From assembly GCA_016200085.1 (NCBI GenBank), contig JACQFL010000033.1:1-41502 (forward strand): 41,502 nucleotides of DNA, written 5' to 3'. Of this stretch, positions 9,511 to 18,343 are shown piece after piece. The position numbers were made by a program, and so were the translations under genes. The notes under the pieces were generated by a model that was not told the origin of the DNA, did no database searches, and saw only the letters and a list, made by a program, of their open reading frames with translations. The DNA is from Candidatus Rokuibacteriota bacterium (GTDB taxonomy: Bacteria > Methylomirabilota > Methylomirabilia > Rokubacteriales > CSP1-6). Position 1 is the stretch's first letter; the number at the start of each line of letters is the position of its first letter.

Positions 9511-10044
9511 GTGGCGAAGGGCGCGGCACGCAAGCAGCCGAGGCGCACGTCGCGGCGCACATGGGCGGCGATCGCCGCCGTGGGCGTGGTCGTCGTCGCC
9601 GCGATCGTCGGGTACTTCGCCTACCGCGCGGTGGCGAACCTGCCCGGCGTCGCCGCCAGGGATCTCGGCAACCTGCACATCCCGAGTCTCACCGCGCCGC
9701 ACGAGCCCTACAACACCGATCCGCCCACGTCGGGGCCCCACGTGGGCTACGTCGCCCCGTGGGGCATCCACACCCGCCCGATCCCGCGGGAGCTGCAGGT
9801 CCACAACCTCGAGGATCGGGGCGTGCTCGTCCAGTACAACTGTGAATGCCCGGATCTGGTCGCCAAGCTGACGGAGATCGTCAAGAAATACGATTCCGAG
9901 GTCATCCTGGCGCCCTACCCGACCATGACCCACCGCATCGCGCTGACCGCCTGGACACGCATCGACACCTTCGACGAGCTCGACGGTGGCCGCATCGCGC
10001 GCTTCATCAACCAGTACCGTGGCATCGACCATCACCCGCGTTGA
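9511..10044 (+). CDS. DUF3105 domain protein, single N-terminal membrane anchor
   Basis: The 177-residue protein has a basic N-terminus, one transmembrane helix (AAIAAVGVVVVAAIVGYFAY) and an extracytoplasmic DUF3105 domain recognisable by PPTSGPHVGYVAPWGIH, VHNLEDRGVLVQYNC and APYPTMTHRIALTAWTR. The biochemical role of DUF3105 is unknown. GTG 9511 has GGAGG 4 nt upstream; the frame extends back into the tRNA, which rules out earlier starts. Only 16 nt separate it from the tRNA-Sec CCA end, so the tRNA and this mRNA are likely one primary transcript. It contains two close Cys residues (NCEC) but no in-frame TGA. Confidence 0.85.
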   Translation: MAKGAARKQPRRTSRRTWAAIAAVGVVVVAAIVGYFAYRAVANLPGVAARDLGNLHIPSLTAPHEPYNTDPPTSGPHVGYVAPWGIHTRPIPRELQVHNLEDRGVLVQYNCECPDLVAKLTEIVKKYDSEVILAPYPTMTHRIALTAWTRIDTFDELDGGRIARFINQYRGIDHHPR

Positions 10045-10087
10045 TCAGGCGCAGACGGTGACGGAGCGGGGGCGTCCGGGTGATTTG

Positions 10088-10132
10088 ATTGTAGCGGGGA
10101 CCGCGAGGATGGCTTGGTCCGTGGGTGGCCTG
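10088..10132 (-). repeat. 45-bp dispersed element (inverted copy)
   Basis: Read on the minus strand, CAGGCCACCCACGG, an 11-bp variable spacer, then CTCGCGGTCCCCGCTACAAT. The same arrangement with the same 11-bp spacing occurs twice before the kinase gene (40173-40217, 40241-40285), differing at one base in the 34 conserved positions. Here it overlaps the likely 5' end of the lipoprotein gene and points toward the DUF3105 gene. Confidence 0.7.
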
Positions 10133-10651
10133 CTCTGGGCGCGGGCGGCTCCGGGGGCGCGACGTCGATGGGTCGGCGGTCTGGGATTCTGGGTCGTAGG
10201 ACTCTGTATCGTGGGCGCGGCGGGGTGCTCGAGGCAGATGGTGTCGCCGCTGTCGCCGCCGCCGTACAAGGCCGAGGTGGGGGCGGCGTACGATCGGACG
10301 TGGACGGCCCTGGTGCGGGCGCTGGCGCGGGAGAACCTGCCGCTGCGGGCCATCGCCCGCGACTCGGGGGTCATCGCCTCCGACGACGTCATAACCCCGA
10401 TCGGGTTGTACGCCGACTGCGGGCGGATCGGCGACGAGCGCATCGAGGGCGAGGCCCTCGTCGCCTTCACGCTCTTCGTCGAGCCCGGCAGTGACGTCAC
10501 CCGGTTGCAGATCAACGCCAAGATGCGCAGCCACGCGGCCCGGCGCGGGCCCAAGGGCAAGCTGCGCCCCACGCCGGTCTACCAGTGCGCCTCGACGGGC
10601 CGCTTCGAGGCCAACCTGCTCGACGCCGTGCGCGAGCTGGCGAAGGAGTAG
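10109..10651 (+). CDS. Putative lipoprotein of unknown function
   Basis: The 180-residue product has a hydrophobic N-terminal segment (VGGLGFWVVGLCIVGAAGC) ending in a Cys preceded by Ala-Ala-Gly, an acceptable though not ideal lipobox. The mature part is a small alpha/beta domain (YDRTWTALVRALARENL ... SGVIASDD) of the kind found in many outer-membrane-associated lipoproteins with DUF4136/BamC-like repeats, but I do not recognise a named family. The start is uncertain: ATG 10109 gives a plausible signal sequence, yet it lies inside the dispersed repeat and has a weak ribosome site. It sits between selC and selA and ends 2 nt before the next start. Confidence 0.65.
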   Translation: MAWSVGGLLWARAAPGARRRWVGGLGFWVVGLCIVGAAGCSRQMVSPLSPPPYKAEVGAAYDRTWTALVRALARENLPLRAIARDSGVIASDDVITPIGLYADCGRIGDERIEGEALVAFTLFVEPGSDVTRLQINAKMRSHAARRGPKGKLRPTPVYQCASTGRFEANLLDAVRELAKE

Positions 10652-10653
10652 CG

Positions 10654-10944
10654 ATGTCGTCGCAGCGCCTCGCCGACCTCGTGCGCCGGGCCCGCCGCCT
10701 GGCGGGCGAGCGCGATCGGCTCATCGACACCCTGGCCGACGAGTGGACGCGCGCGCTCCGCGGCCAGACCCTCTCGCGCGCCGACCTCGACGAGCTGTGG
10801 GCCGCGCTGACGGAGGACGCCTCGCGCCGCGCGGGCCAGGCGCCCGGCGGCGGCAAGGCCAGCCCGCAGGCGTGGCGCCGCGAGGTCCAGGAGGTCGTCG
10901 GTCGGGTGCGCGAGAAGGTGGAGGCCGCCCTCGGTGGCGACTGA
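10654..10944 (+). CDS. Small helical protein of unknown function, upstream of selA
   Basis: This 96-residue protein is highly charged and predicted helical (RLADLVRRARRLAGERDRLI; C-terminal EVVGRVREKVEAAL), without a signal peptide or Cys. AAGGAG precedes ATG 10654 by 5 nt, and the selA GTG overlaps its 3' end by 11 nt. That arrangement makes co-translation with selA likely. I do not recognise the family; a role linked to selenocysteine synthesis is suggested only by its position. Confidence 0.7.
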   Translation: MSSQRLADLVRRARRLAGERDRLIDTLADEWTRALRGQTLSRADLDELWAALTEDASRRAGQAPGGGKASPQAWRREVQEVVGRVREKVEAALGGD

Positions 10945-12331
10945 GCAGAGCGTTCTCCGGCGCCTGCCCTCCGTCGACGAGGTCCTGCGCCGCCTGGCGG
11001 CGCGCCCCGAGCTCGCCGGCATGCCGCGGGTCAGGCTGACCGCCGCCGTGCGCCAGGTGCTGGACGACGAGCGCCGCCGCCTCGCCGGCGGGGCGGCGGC
11101 CCCGGCCGCCGTCGACGTCGTCGCCGATCGCGCGGTGGAGCGCCTCGTGCGCGCCGGCCGCTTCTCGCTGCGCGCGGTGATCAACGCCACCGGGGTCGTG
11201 CTGCACACCAACCTCGGCCGCGCCCTGCTCAGCCCGCTCGCCCTCGAGCGGCTGGGCGCGGTGGGACCGGCCTACTCCAACCTGGAGCTCGACGTCGCCA
11301 CCAACGAGCGCGGCTCGCGCTACAGCCACGTGGACGCCGTCCTGCGCCGTCTCACCGGCGCCGAGGCCGCGCTGGTGGTCAACAACAATGCGGCCGCCGT
11401 CCTGCTCGCGCTCGAGACCGTGGCGCACGGCCGCGAGGTGGTGGTCTCGCGCGGGGAGCTCATCGAGATCGGCGGCGAGTTCCGGATCCCCGACATCATG
11501 CTCCGGAGCGGAGCGCGGCTGCGCGAGGTCGGGACGACCAACCGCACGCACCTGCGCGACTACGAGCAGGCCATCGGCCCCGACACCGCGCTCCTGCTCA
11601 AGGTCCACACCTCCAACTACCGCGTCGTCGGCTTCACCGCCGACGTCTCCTCGCGCGACCTCGCCGAGCTGGGCCGCGCGCGCGGCGTGCCGGTCATGGA
11701 GGACCTCGGCTCGGGCTGCCTGGTGGACCTGCGGGCCCACGGCTTCCCCCACGAGCCGACCGTGCAGGAGGTGGTCGCCTCCGGCGTGGATCTCGTCTCG
11801 TTCTCGGGAGACAAGCTCCTTGGCGGGCCGCAGGCCGGCATCGTGGTGGGACGGGCGGCGCTCGTGGCGCGGCTCCAGAAGAACCCCTGGAACCGCGCGC
11901 TCCGGATCGACAAGCTGACGCTGGGCGCGCTGGAGGCCACCCTCGACGCCTACGACGCGGGCACCGCGCACGAGACCGTCCCGACGCTGCGCATGCTCAC
12001 CGAGACGCCCCAGGTCGTGCGCCGTCGCGCGCGGCAGGTGCTGCGCGCCGTTCCGGCGGCCGCCCGCGAGCGCCTGCGGGCGGAGATCGTGACGGACGCC
12101 TCCGAGGTCGGCGGCGGCGCGCTGCCGACGGTGAAGCTGCCCACGGCGGCCATCGCGCTGGGGGCCAGCGACGCCGAGGCGCGGCGTCTCGACGCCGCGC
12201 TCCGGTCCGGTGAGCCCGCCGTGGTGGGCCGCATCGTGACGGGCAGGCTCCTGCTCGACTGCCGCACGGTGCTGCCGTCCCAGGTCCGGTCCCTCGCCAC
12301 TGCCGTCGCGCGCGCGGCCACCCCCCCATGA
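10934..12331 (+). CDS. selA: L-seryl-tRNA(Sec) selenium transferase
   Basis: The 465-residue PLP enzyme converts Ser-tRNA(Sec) to Sec-tRNA(Sec) using selenophosphate, in the cytoplasm as a decamer. Diagnostic segments are [15 protein letters not shown] (about 82-96), [11 protein letters not shown] (about 147-157), [23 protein letters not shown], and the PLP-lysine motif [14 protein letters not shown] with Lys294, matching Lys295 of E. coli SelA. Length equals the family norm. It starts with GTG overlapping the small upstream gene and ends with an ATGA overlap with selB. Confidence 0.98.
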   Translation: MATEQSVLRRLPSVDEVLRRLAARPELAGMPRVRLTAAVRQVLDDERRRLAGGAAAPAAVDVVADRAVERLVRAGRFSLRAVINATGVVLHTNLGRALLSPLALERLGAVGPAYSNLELDVATNERGSRYSHVDAVLRRLTGAEAALVVNNNAAAVLLALETVAHGREVVVSRGELIEIGGEFRIPDIMLRSGARLREVGTTNRTHLRDYEQAIGPDTALLLKVHTSNYRVVGFTADVSSRDLAELGRARGVPVMEDLGSGCLVDLRAHGFPHEPTVQEVVASGVDLVSFSGDKLLGGPQAGIVVGRAALVARLQKNPWNRALRIDKLTLGALEATLDAYDAGTAHETVPTLRMLTETPQVVRRRARQVLRAVPAAARERLRAEIVTDASEVGGGALPTVKLPTAAIALGASDAEARRLDAALRSGEPAVVGRIVTGRLLLDCRTVLPSQVRSLATAVARAATPP

Positions 12332-14235
12332 CCGCGCGGCACGTGGTCGTCGGCACCGCCGGCCACATCGACCACGGCAAGACGTCGCTGGTCAAGGCGC
12401 TGACCGGCACCGACACCGACCGGCTGCCCGAGGAGAAGGCGCGCGGCATCACCATCGACCTCGGATTCGCGTTCCTCGAGGAGCCGGACGGGCTGACCAT
12501 CGAGATCGTCGACGTGCCCGGCCACGAGCGGTTCGTCCGCAACATGCTGGCCGGGGTCGGCGGCATCGACCTCGCGATGCTGGTCATCGCCGCCGACGAG
12601 GGTGTCATGCCGCAGACGCGCGAGCACCTGGCGATCTGCTCGCTGCTGCACATCGGCACCGGCCTGGTGGCGCTCACCAAGACCGACATGGTCGAGAGCG
12701 ACTGGCTGGAGCTCGTGCGCGAGGACGTGGCCGGACTCCTGCGCGGGACCTTCCTCGACGGCGCCCCCATCGTCGCCGTGTCCTCGAAGACGGGGGCCGG
12801 CCTGGGCGAGCTACGCGACGCCCTCGGCCGCCTGGCGCGCGCCGTGCCCGAGCGCGGCACCGACCAGCTGCCGCGGCTGCCCGTCGACCGTGTCTTCACC
12901 GTGAAGGGCTTCGGCACCGTGGTGACGGGCACCCTCGCCGCCGGACGCTTCGCGGTGGACGACAAGGTGGAGGTCTACCCGCGCGGCCTGCAGGCGAAGA
13001 TCCGGGGCCTGCAGGCCCACGGCCATCCCGTGAGCGCGGCCTCCGCCGGCCAGCGGACGGCCATAAATCTACAGTCCGTGGAGCGCACGGCCCTCGAGCG
13101 CGGCGACGTGGTGGGGCTCGCAGGCACCCTGGTGTCCTCGCTCGTGGTCGACGGCACCCTCGAGCTGCTCCCGGACGCCCCGCGGGCCGTGAAGACGCGC
13201 AGCCGCGTGCGCTTCCACGTCGGGACCAGCGAGATCATGGCGCGCGTGCTGCTGCTCGATCGCGCGGAGCTCGCGCCGGGGGAACGCGCGCTCGCCCGCT
13301 TCCGCCTGGAGGCGCCGGTGGTCGCGCTGCCCGGCGATCGCTTCGTCGTCCGCTCGTACTCGCCCATCGTCACCATCGGCGGCGGCACGCTGCTCGACAT
13401 CGATCCGCCGCGCTTCCGCCGCCGCACGCCGGCGCTGGTGGCGCACCTGGCGCTGCTGGAGCGCGGCCGGCCCGAGGACGTCGTCGAGGAGCACGTCCGC
13501 CACGTCGGGGTGACGGGCGTGCGGCGGCGCGCGCTCTCGGGCCGCGTGCCGTTCGGTCCGGAGCGCCTCCGGCAGCTCCTCGACACGCTCCAGGCGCAGG
13601 GACGGGTGCTGGCCGTCGATCGCGAATGGTTCCTTCACGCGGAGAGCGACCTTCGGCTCCGCGGCCAGATCGTGGCCGCCCTCGAGCGCTTCCACGGCGA
13701 GTCGCCGCTCAGGCCGGGGATGTCCCGCGAGGAGCTGCGCGGCCGCTCCGGCGGCGCCGACGAGCGCGTGTTCGGCCACCTCCTCGCCGCGCTCGACGCC
13801 GAGGGCGCCGTGCGGATCGATCGCGACAAGGTCAAGCTCGGCTCCCACGAGGTGCGCCTGACGCCCGAGCAGCAGCGCGTGGTTTCGCGCGTCGAGGAGG
13901 AGTTCCTCCGCGCCGAGGCGGCGCCCCCGAGCCCCGAGGAGGCGCTGGCGCGGGCGGGCGTCCGGGGCGACGAGGAGCACGAGCTGTTCCAGGTGCTCGT
14001 GGCCGCGCACACGCTCGTCCGGGTCAAGGAGTCGCTGTTCTTCCACGCCGCCGCGCTCGAGACCATCCAGGACAAGCTCGTCGCGCTGCTGCGCGAGCGC
14101 AGCGAGATCGGGCCCGGCGACATCAAGGATCTCCTCGGGATCTCCCGCAAGTACGCCATCCCGCTCCTCGAGCACTTCGACGCCCGCCGCGTGACCACCC
14201 GCGTCGGCGAGCGCCGGGTCTTGCGGGGGTCCTGA
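12328..14235 (+). CDS. selB: Selenocysteine-specific elongation factor
   Basis: The 635-residue GTPase delivers Sec-tRNA(Sec) to UGA codons and binds the SECIS hairpin. The G-domain motifs are G1 GHIDHGKT (11-18), G3 DVPGHE, G4 TKTD and G5 SSKTGAG; EF-Tu-like domains 2 and 3 follow ([18 protein letters not shown] onward). The C-terminal third consists of winged-helix repeats ending in [18 protein letters not shown], the RNA-binding tail typical of SelB. ATG 12328 overlaps the selA stop (ATGA). No selD and no in-frame-TGA selenoprotein gene was seen in the window. Confidence 0.98.
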   Translation: MTARHVVVGTAGHIDHGKTSLVKALTGTDTDRLPEEKARGITIDLGFAFLEEPDGLTIEIVDVPGHERFVRNMLAGVGGIDLAMLVIAADEGVMPQTREHLAICSLLHIGTGLVALTKTDMVESDWLELVREDVAGLLRGTFLDGAPIVAVSSKTGAGLGELRDALGRLARAVPERGTDQLPRLPVDRVFTVKGFGTVVTGTLAAGRFAVDDKVEVYPRGLQAKIRGLQAHGHPVSAASAGQRTAINLQSVERTALERGDVVGLAGTLVSSLVVDGTLELLPDAPRAVKTRSRVRFHVGTSEIMARVLLLDRAELAPGERALARFRLEAPVVALPGDRFVVRSYSPIVTIGGGTLLDIDPPRFRRRTPALVAHLALLERGRPEDVVEEHVRHVGVTGVRRRALSGRVPFGPERLRQLLDTLQAQGRVLAVDREWFLHAESDLRLRGQIVAALERFHGESPLRPGMSREELRGRSGGADERVFGHLLAALDAEGAVRIDRDKVKLGSHEVRLTPEQQRVVSRVEEEFLRAEAAPPSPEEALARAGVRGDEEHELFQVLVAAHTLVRVKESLFFHAAALETIQDKLVALLRERSEIGPGDIKDLLGISRKYAIPLLEHFDARRVTTRVGERRVLRGS

Positions 14236-14273
14236 GCGCAGGGTAAGGTGAGGGTGGCGGAAAGGAGCCCGTC

Positions 14274-14462
14274 ATGTTTGGTCTGGGTTACCAGGAACTG
14301 CTGATCATCCTCCTCATCGTCCTGGTCCTCTTCGGGGGATCCAAGCTGCCCGGGCTCGCGCGCTCGCTGGGCTCCAGCGTCAAGGAGTTCAAGAAGGGCG
14401 TGGACGAGGCGCACAAGGAGGACAAGGAGGACAAGGGGGACAAAGAGGAGAAGAAGGCGTAG
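14274..14462 (+). CDS. tatA: Twin-arginine translocase subunit TatA/TatE
   Basis: The 62-residue protein has the classic layout: a short periplasmic N-terminus, one membrane helix ([15 protein letters not shown]), the [14 protein letters not shown] hinge, an amphipathic helix ([13 protein letters not shown]) and a highly charged Lys/Asp/Glu tail. AAAGGAG precedes ATG 14274. TatA forms the export pore of the Tat pathway for folded proteins. tatC is not in the window, so it is an orphan here, which is common. Confidence 0.93.
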   Translation: MFGLGYQELLIILLIVLVLFGGSKLPGLARSLGSSVKEFKKGVDEAHKEDKEDKGDKEEKKA

Positions 14463-14501
14463 CTTCCTCGCCGCCGTCGCCCTCCGCCTGACCCCGCGCG
14501 G

Positions 14502-14507
14502 TATACT
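14502..14507 (+). promoter_or_regulatory. Candidate -10 element close to the glycosyltransferase start
   Basis: TATACT ends 11 nt before ATG 14519, and that ATG has no Shine-Dalgarno sequence. The transcript would have a leader of only about 5 nt. No good -35 was seen. Confidence 0.35.
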
Positions 14508-14518
14508 CGGCACCTGCC

Positions 14519-16171
14519 ATGGACCGTCACGCGTCCCGCTACGACGCCGCCTGCGCGGTCCTCCTCACGCTCCTGACCGTCGTCTCCCGCCTGCCGTTCC
14601 GCGCCCGGACGCTCTACAACTGGGACGCCGTCCAGTTCGCCCTCGCGCTCCGGGAGTACGACGTCGTCAAGCACCAGCCGCACCCCCCGGGCTACATCCT
14701 CTACGTCGCACTCGCCCGGCTGGCCAACGCGTGGTTCGGCGATGCGACCGCCGCCTACGTCGCCCTCGCGGTCGTCTTCAGCGGGCTCACGACGTTCGTG
14801 GTGTTCTACCTCGCGCGCGCCATCTACGGGCGGGCCACGGCGGTGGCGGCGGCCGCGGTGCTGGCGGTGAGCCCGCTCTTCTGGTTCTACGGCACCGTCG
14901 GTCTCAGCTACACCGCGGAGGCGCTGTTCGCGTCGATCGTCGCGTACTTCGCCTGGCGCGCGCTCTCGGGCAGCGAGACGGACGCGTGGCTCGCCGCCGG
15001 CTACCTGGGCGTGGCGGCCGGCGTGCGGCAGTCCCTGCTGCTGCTGCTCTTCCCGCTCTGGCTCGGGGCCACCGTCTTCGGGACGCGCCGGGTCCGCGCG
15101 GTGCTGGGCGGCCTCGCCATCATGGCCGTGGCGGTGCTGACGTGGTTCGTGCCGATGATCTGGCTCACCGGCGGGCTGGAGCGGTACCTCGACGCGTCCC
15201 GCGATCTCGCGGAGACGGTGGTCAAGCCGACGTCCATCGTCGGTGGCGCGCTCGAGGTGACGCTCCGCATGTTCCGCTACCAGCTCGAGTCGCTCCTGGT
15301 CGGGCTCGGCCCGCTCGCCCTGGCCGTCTTCCTGGTGCCGTGGTACGTCCGCCGCCACGGCTGGGGGACGCGCGAGTGGTTCCTCCTCGGCTGGACGCTG
15401 CCGCCCGTCCTCGTCTACACCCTGGTGCACTTCGGCCAGGCCGGCTACGTGCTGACGTTCCTGCCCGCGCTCGTGCTCCTGCTCGCGCGGGTGGTGGTGG
15501 CGGCCCTCAGCGACACGGCGCTCTTCGCGCGGCGGCCGCGGCTCAGCACGGCGGCGGTGGCGGCCGCGATCGCGGTGGTCGTGCTCGCCAACGGGTCGTT
15601 CTTCGTCAGCGCCCGCCCGCGGGCCCGCGACTTCGACTCCCCGCAGCCGGCCTGGGCAAAGGCGGCGCACGACGAGGCCTTCGACTGGATCTTCAGCCGC
15701 ACCGCCGCCGCCCTGCGCGAGCACGAGGAAGTGGTGCAGACCTTCGTCGGCGCCATCCGCGGGCTCTACGATCCGTCCGACACCGCGGTGGTGACCGAGG
15801 TCGGCAATCCGCGCTCGTATCCGTGGATGCGGCACGCGATGTTCTACCTGCCCCAGTTCCAGATCTACGAGCTCCAGGTCGGCAGCCTGCCCTTCGGCTT
15901 CTACGCCCCGCGCACGTCGTCGGTGATGTCGCGCGTGCCTGACGCGGAGGTCCACCTCGCGCCCGGCATCAAGCGCCTGGTGTGGTTCGTCGACCACTGG
16001 AGCCCGCTCGCCGAGCGGCCACCGGGCCTCGAGGAGATCGAGATCCCCCACGGGCGCTATCTCTACGCGCTGGCGCTGCCGCGCGGCGCGCTGGCGTACG
16101 AGGGCTACACGCTCATCCGGGACGAGGCGCGGCCCCGTCCGGCCGTCGCCGCCCGCGGCGCCGTGAGGTGA
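14519..16171 (+). CDS. GT39/ArnT-like polytopic glycosyltransferase
   Basis: The 550-residue protein has about ten membrane helices and the acidic first-loop motif expected of GT-C enzymes (YNWDAVQFALALREYDV, about 34-50, then HPPGYILYV). This is the arrangement of PMT/ArnT/DUF2723-type transferases that use polyprenyl-phosphate sugars at the membrane. The C-terminal third is a soluble domain. Donor and acceptor are unknown. It is followed by a second GT-C gene with a 4-nt overlap (GTGA), so the pair is co-translated. Confidence 0.8.
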   Translation: MDRHASRYDAACAVLLTLLTVVSRLPFRARTLYNWDAVQFALALREYDVVKHQPHPPGYILYVALARLANAWFGDATAAYVALAVVFSGLTTFVVFYLARAIYGRATAVAAAAVLAVSPLFWFYGTVGLSYTAEALFASIVAYFAWRALSGSETDAWLAAGYLGVAAGVRQSLLLLLFPLWLGATVFGTRRVRAVLGGLAIMAVAVLTWFVPMIWLTGGLERYLDASRDLAETVVKPTSIVGGALEVTLRMFRYQLESLLVGLGPLALAVFLVPWYVRRHGWGTREWFLLGWTLPPVLVYTLVHFGQAGYVLTFLPALVLLLARVVVAALSDTALFARRPRLSTAAVAAAIAVVVLANGSFFVSARPRARDFDSPQPAWAKAAHDEAFDWIFSRTAAALREHEEVVQTFVGAIRGLYDPSDTAVVTEVGNPRSYPWMRHAMFYLPQFQIYELQVGSLPFGFYAPRTSSVMSRVPDAEVHLAPGIKRLVWFVDHWSPLAERPPGLEEIEIPHGRYLYALALPRGALAYEGYTLIRDEARPRPAVAARGAVR

Positions 16172-17703
16172 GCGTCGCCGCCGTCGAGGCGGTGGCCCCG
16201 GCCCGCGAGTGGTCGGGCGCGCGAGCCGATGCCATCGTCGCGCTGGCCACGGCCCTGCCGATCGCGGCCCTGCTCCTCGCGGAGTGGCGGATCGCCGGCG
16301 CGCCGGGCTTCCCCCTCGACGACTCCTGGATCCACCTGCAGTTCGCGCGGAACCTCGCCGAGGGCGCGGGCTTCTCGTACAACCCCGGGGTGCCGGTGGC
16401 CGGCTCCACGGCGCCCCTGTGGACCTTGCTCCTCGCCGCCGTCGCGACGGTGGCGGGCACCGGGCTCGCGGCCACGCTCATCGCCACCAAGATCCTCGGG
16501 GTGACGCTGACCATCGCTACGGCCCTCGTCACCCGCCGCGCGGCGCGCGCGTGGGGGATCTCTCCGGCCGTCGCGCTCACGATCGCCGTCGCGTTGACGT
16601 GGGCGGGCCCCGTCGCGTGGGGCGCGCTCTCGGGGATGGAGGTGCCGCTGGCGGCGTTGCTCGTCGCCCTCGCGCTTCTGGCCCACGCGCGCGACCGCAC
16701 GTGGCCGGCCGGCATCGCCATCGCGCTGGCGCCGCTGGCGCGCCCGGAAGCCCTCGTGCTCCTCGTGCTGCTCGCTCTCGCCCGCCCCCTCACGATGCGG
16801 CGGCTGGCGGCCTTCGCGCTGCCCGCGGTCGTCGCCCTGGCGCCCGCCATCGCCTTCAGCGTCGCCACCGTCGGCGCCCCCGTGCCGGCGACGGCGGCGG
16901 CCAAGGTCTCCGGCGGGCTGCCCGGCATCCTGCGGGGCGACGGCGAGCCGCTGCGGACGGCGCTGGCCGGCCGCCCCTGGGAGTACCTCCGGAACTGGGT
17001 CGCGTGGCTGGCGCTGGGGAGCAACTGGCTGCTGCCCGCCGCGGTGCCGGGCATCGCGGTGGCCTGGGCGCGCCACGGCCGCGCCCTCGGCGTGCCGGCC
17101 CTCGCGCTCGTCCTGCAGCCGCTCGCGATGGCCGTGCTCGCGCCCTATCAGCCCCCGTCGTTCCAGGAGGGCCGCTACGCGACACACCTGCTCCCGCTCG
17201 CGTTCGTCGTGCTCGGCGTGGTGCTCGACCTCGCGCTGCGCGCGGCGCCGCGCCGCGCGCGCGGCGCGGCGCTGGCGCTGCTGTGCGTGGCCGCCCTGCC
17301 GCCGCTGGCGACGGTCGCCACGCGCTACGGCTGGGGCGTGCAGAACATCAACGCCATGCAGGTGCACCTCGGACACTGGGTGAACGAGCACCTGCCCGCG
17401 CACGCGCGGCTGGCCCTCAACGACATCGGCGCCATCGCCTACCTCTCGCGGCGCCCGGTGCTCGACCTCAATGGGCTCGTCACCCCGGAGGTGATCCCGT
17501 ATCGCCGGCAGGGCGACGCGGCGACCCTGCGCTGGCTGGCCGAGCAGTGCCCGGACTACGTCATCCTCTTCCCGACCTGGTTTCCCGGCCTCGCCGCGCG
17601 CGCGGACGTGCTCCAGCCGATCTATCGCGTCGTGCTCCAGCACAACGTGGTCGCGGGCGGGCCGGAGATGGTCGTGTACCGGGTCGCGCGCTGTACGGTA
17701 TGA
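16168..17703 (+). CDS. GT39-like polytopic glycosyltransferase, second copy
   Basis: The 511-residue membrane protein has the GT-C loop motif FPLDDSWIHLQFARNLAEGA near residues 45-64 followed by GSTAPLWTLLLA, typical of dolichyl/decaprenyl-phosphate sugar transferases. Its C-terminal soluble part has LNDIGAIAYLSRRPVLDLNG, frequent in this bacterial subgroup. The GTG at 16168 overlaps the previous stop; a longer open frame upstream runs through the preceding gene and is rejected. Together with its neighbour it could decorate an envelope glycan or protein, but the substrate is not inferable. Confidence 0.8.
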   Translation: MSVAAVEAVAPAREWSGARADAIVALATALPIAALLLAEWRIAGAPGFPLDDSWIHLQFARNLAEGAGFSYNPGVPVAGSTAPLWTLLLAAVATVAGTGLAATLIATKILGVTLTIATALVTRRAARAWGISPAVALTIAVALTWAGPVAWGALSGMEVPLAALLVALALLAHARDRTWPAGIAIALAPLARPEALVLLVLLALARPLTMRRLAAFALPAVVALAPAIAFSVATVGAPVPATAAAKVSGGLPGILRGDGEPLRTALAGRPWEYLRNWVAWLALGSNWLLPAAVPGIAVAWARHGRALGVPALALVLQPLAMAVLAPYQPPSFQEGRYATHLLPLAFVVLGVVLDLALRAAPRRARGAALALLCVAALPPLATVATRYGWGVQNINAMQVHLGHWVNEHLPAHARLALNDIGAIAYLSRRPVLDLNGLVTPEVIPYRRQGDAATLRWLAEQCPDYVILFPTWFPGLAARADVLQPIYRVVLQHNVVAGGPEMVVYRVARCTV

Positions 17704-18329
17704 TCCCCATGATGCCTGCCCGTCACGTGCTCGTGTCGGGCGCCCTCGCGCTCGCGGTCGGGGCGGCGCTCGTCGCGCCCGCGCACGGCCAGATCTACCG
17801 CTACGTGGACGAGCGGGGCACCGCCGCCTACGCCGACGGGCTCGACGCCGTGCCCGAGCGCTACCGCGCGAGCGCCGTGGCCACCGGGCTCACGAACAGG
17901 CCCGCACCGCCGCCCCCGCCGGCTCAAGGCGAGCGTCCCGTGGCCGCGGGGGGCACGACCATCAAGTTCACCGCAGGCCAGCGGATCGTCGCCGACGCCC
18001 GGATCAACGGCACCGTGCCCGTCAAGCTGCTGCTCGACACCGGTGCGGATCGCACGCTGATCGCGCCGCGCGCGCTCACCGCGGCCGGCGCCTCCCTGGG
18101 CCGCCCCGTGGTCTCCGGCCAGGTGAGGGGCGTCACCGGCCGCACCCAGGTCGATGCGGTGACGATCGAGTCCCTCGAGATCGGCCAGGCCCGCGTGGGT
18201 CGGATGCTGGTGCTCGCCCACGACACGGACATCCCCGGCTTCGACGGCCTGCTCGGGCGCGACTTCCTGGATCGGTTCAGCGTGACGATCGACCCCGCCA
18301 AGGGACTGGTGACGATCGCTCCGCGCTGA
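17700..18329 (+). CDS. Exported retropepsin-like aspartic protease with DUF4124 N-terminus
   Basis: The 209-residue protein starts by ATGA overlap with the glycosyltransferase stop (an ATG at 17709 or 17712 is possible). After a signal peptide (to about residue 30) comes a short DUF4124 module (QIYRYVDERGTAAYADGLDAV), a Pro-rich linker, and a single-lobed aspartic protease domain with VKLLLDTGADRTLI (the DTG active site) and GFDGLLGRDFL near the end. Single-lobe enzymes of this type act as homodimers. Substrates in the periplasm are unknown. DUF4124 plus retropepsin is known in proteobacterial genomes. Confidence 0.87.
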   Translation: MIPMMPARHVLVSGALALAVGAALVAPAHGQIYRYVDERGTAAYADGLDAVPERYRASAVATGLTNRPAPPPPPAQGERPVAAGGTTIKFTAGQRIVADARINGTVPVKLLLDTGADRTLIAPRALTAAGASLGRPVVSGQVRGVTGRTQVDAVTIESLEIGQARVGRMLVLAHDTDIPGFDGLLGRDFLDRFSVTIDPAKGLVTIAPR

Positions 18330-18343
18330 GGGCGTGTGATACC

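Noticed and set aside
9511..10044. DUF3105 protein as a selenoprotein because it follows tRNA-Sec
   Set aside because: No in-frame TGA occurs before its stop, and reading past the stop gives only a short low-complexity tail before another stop.
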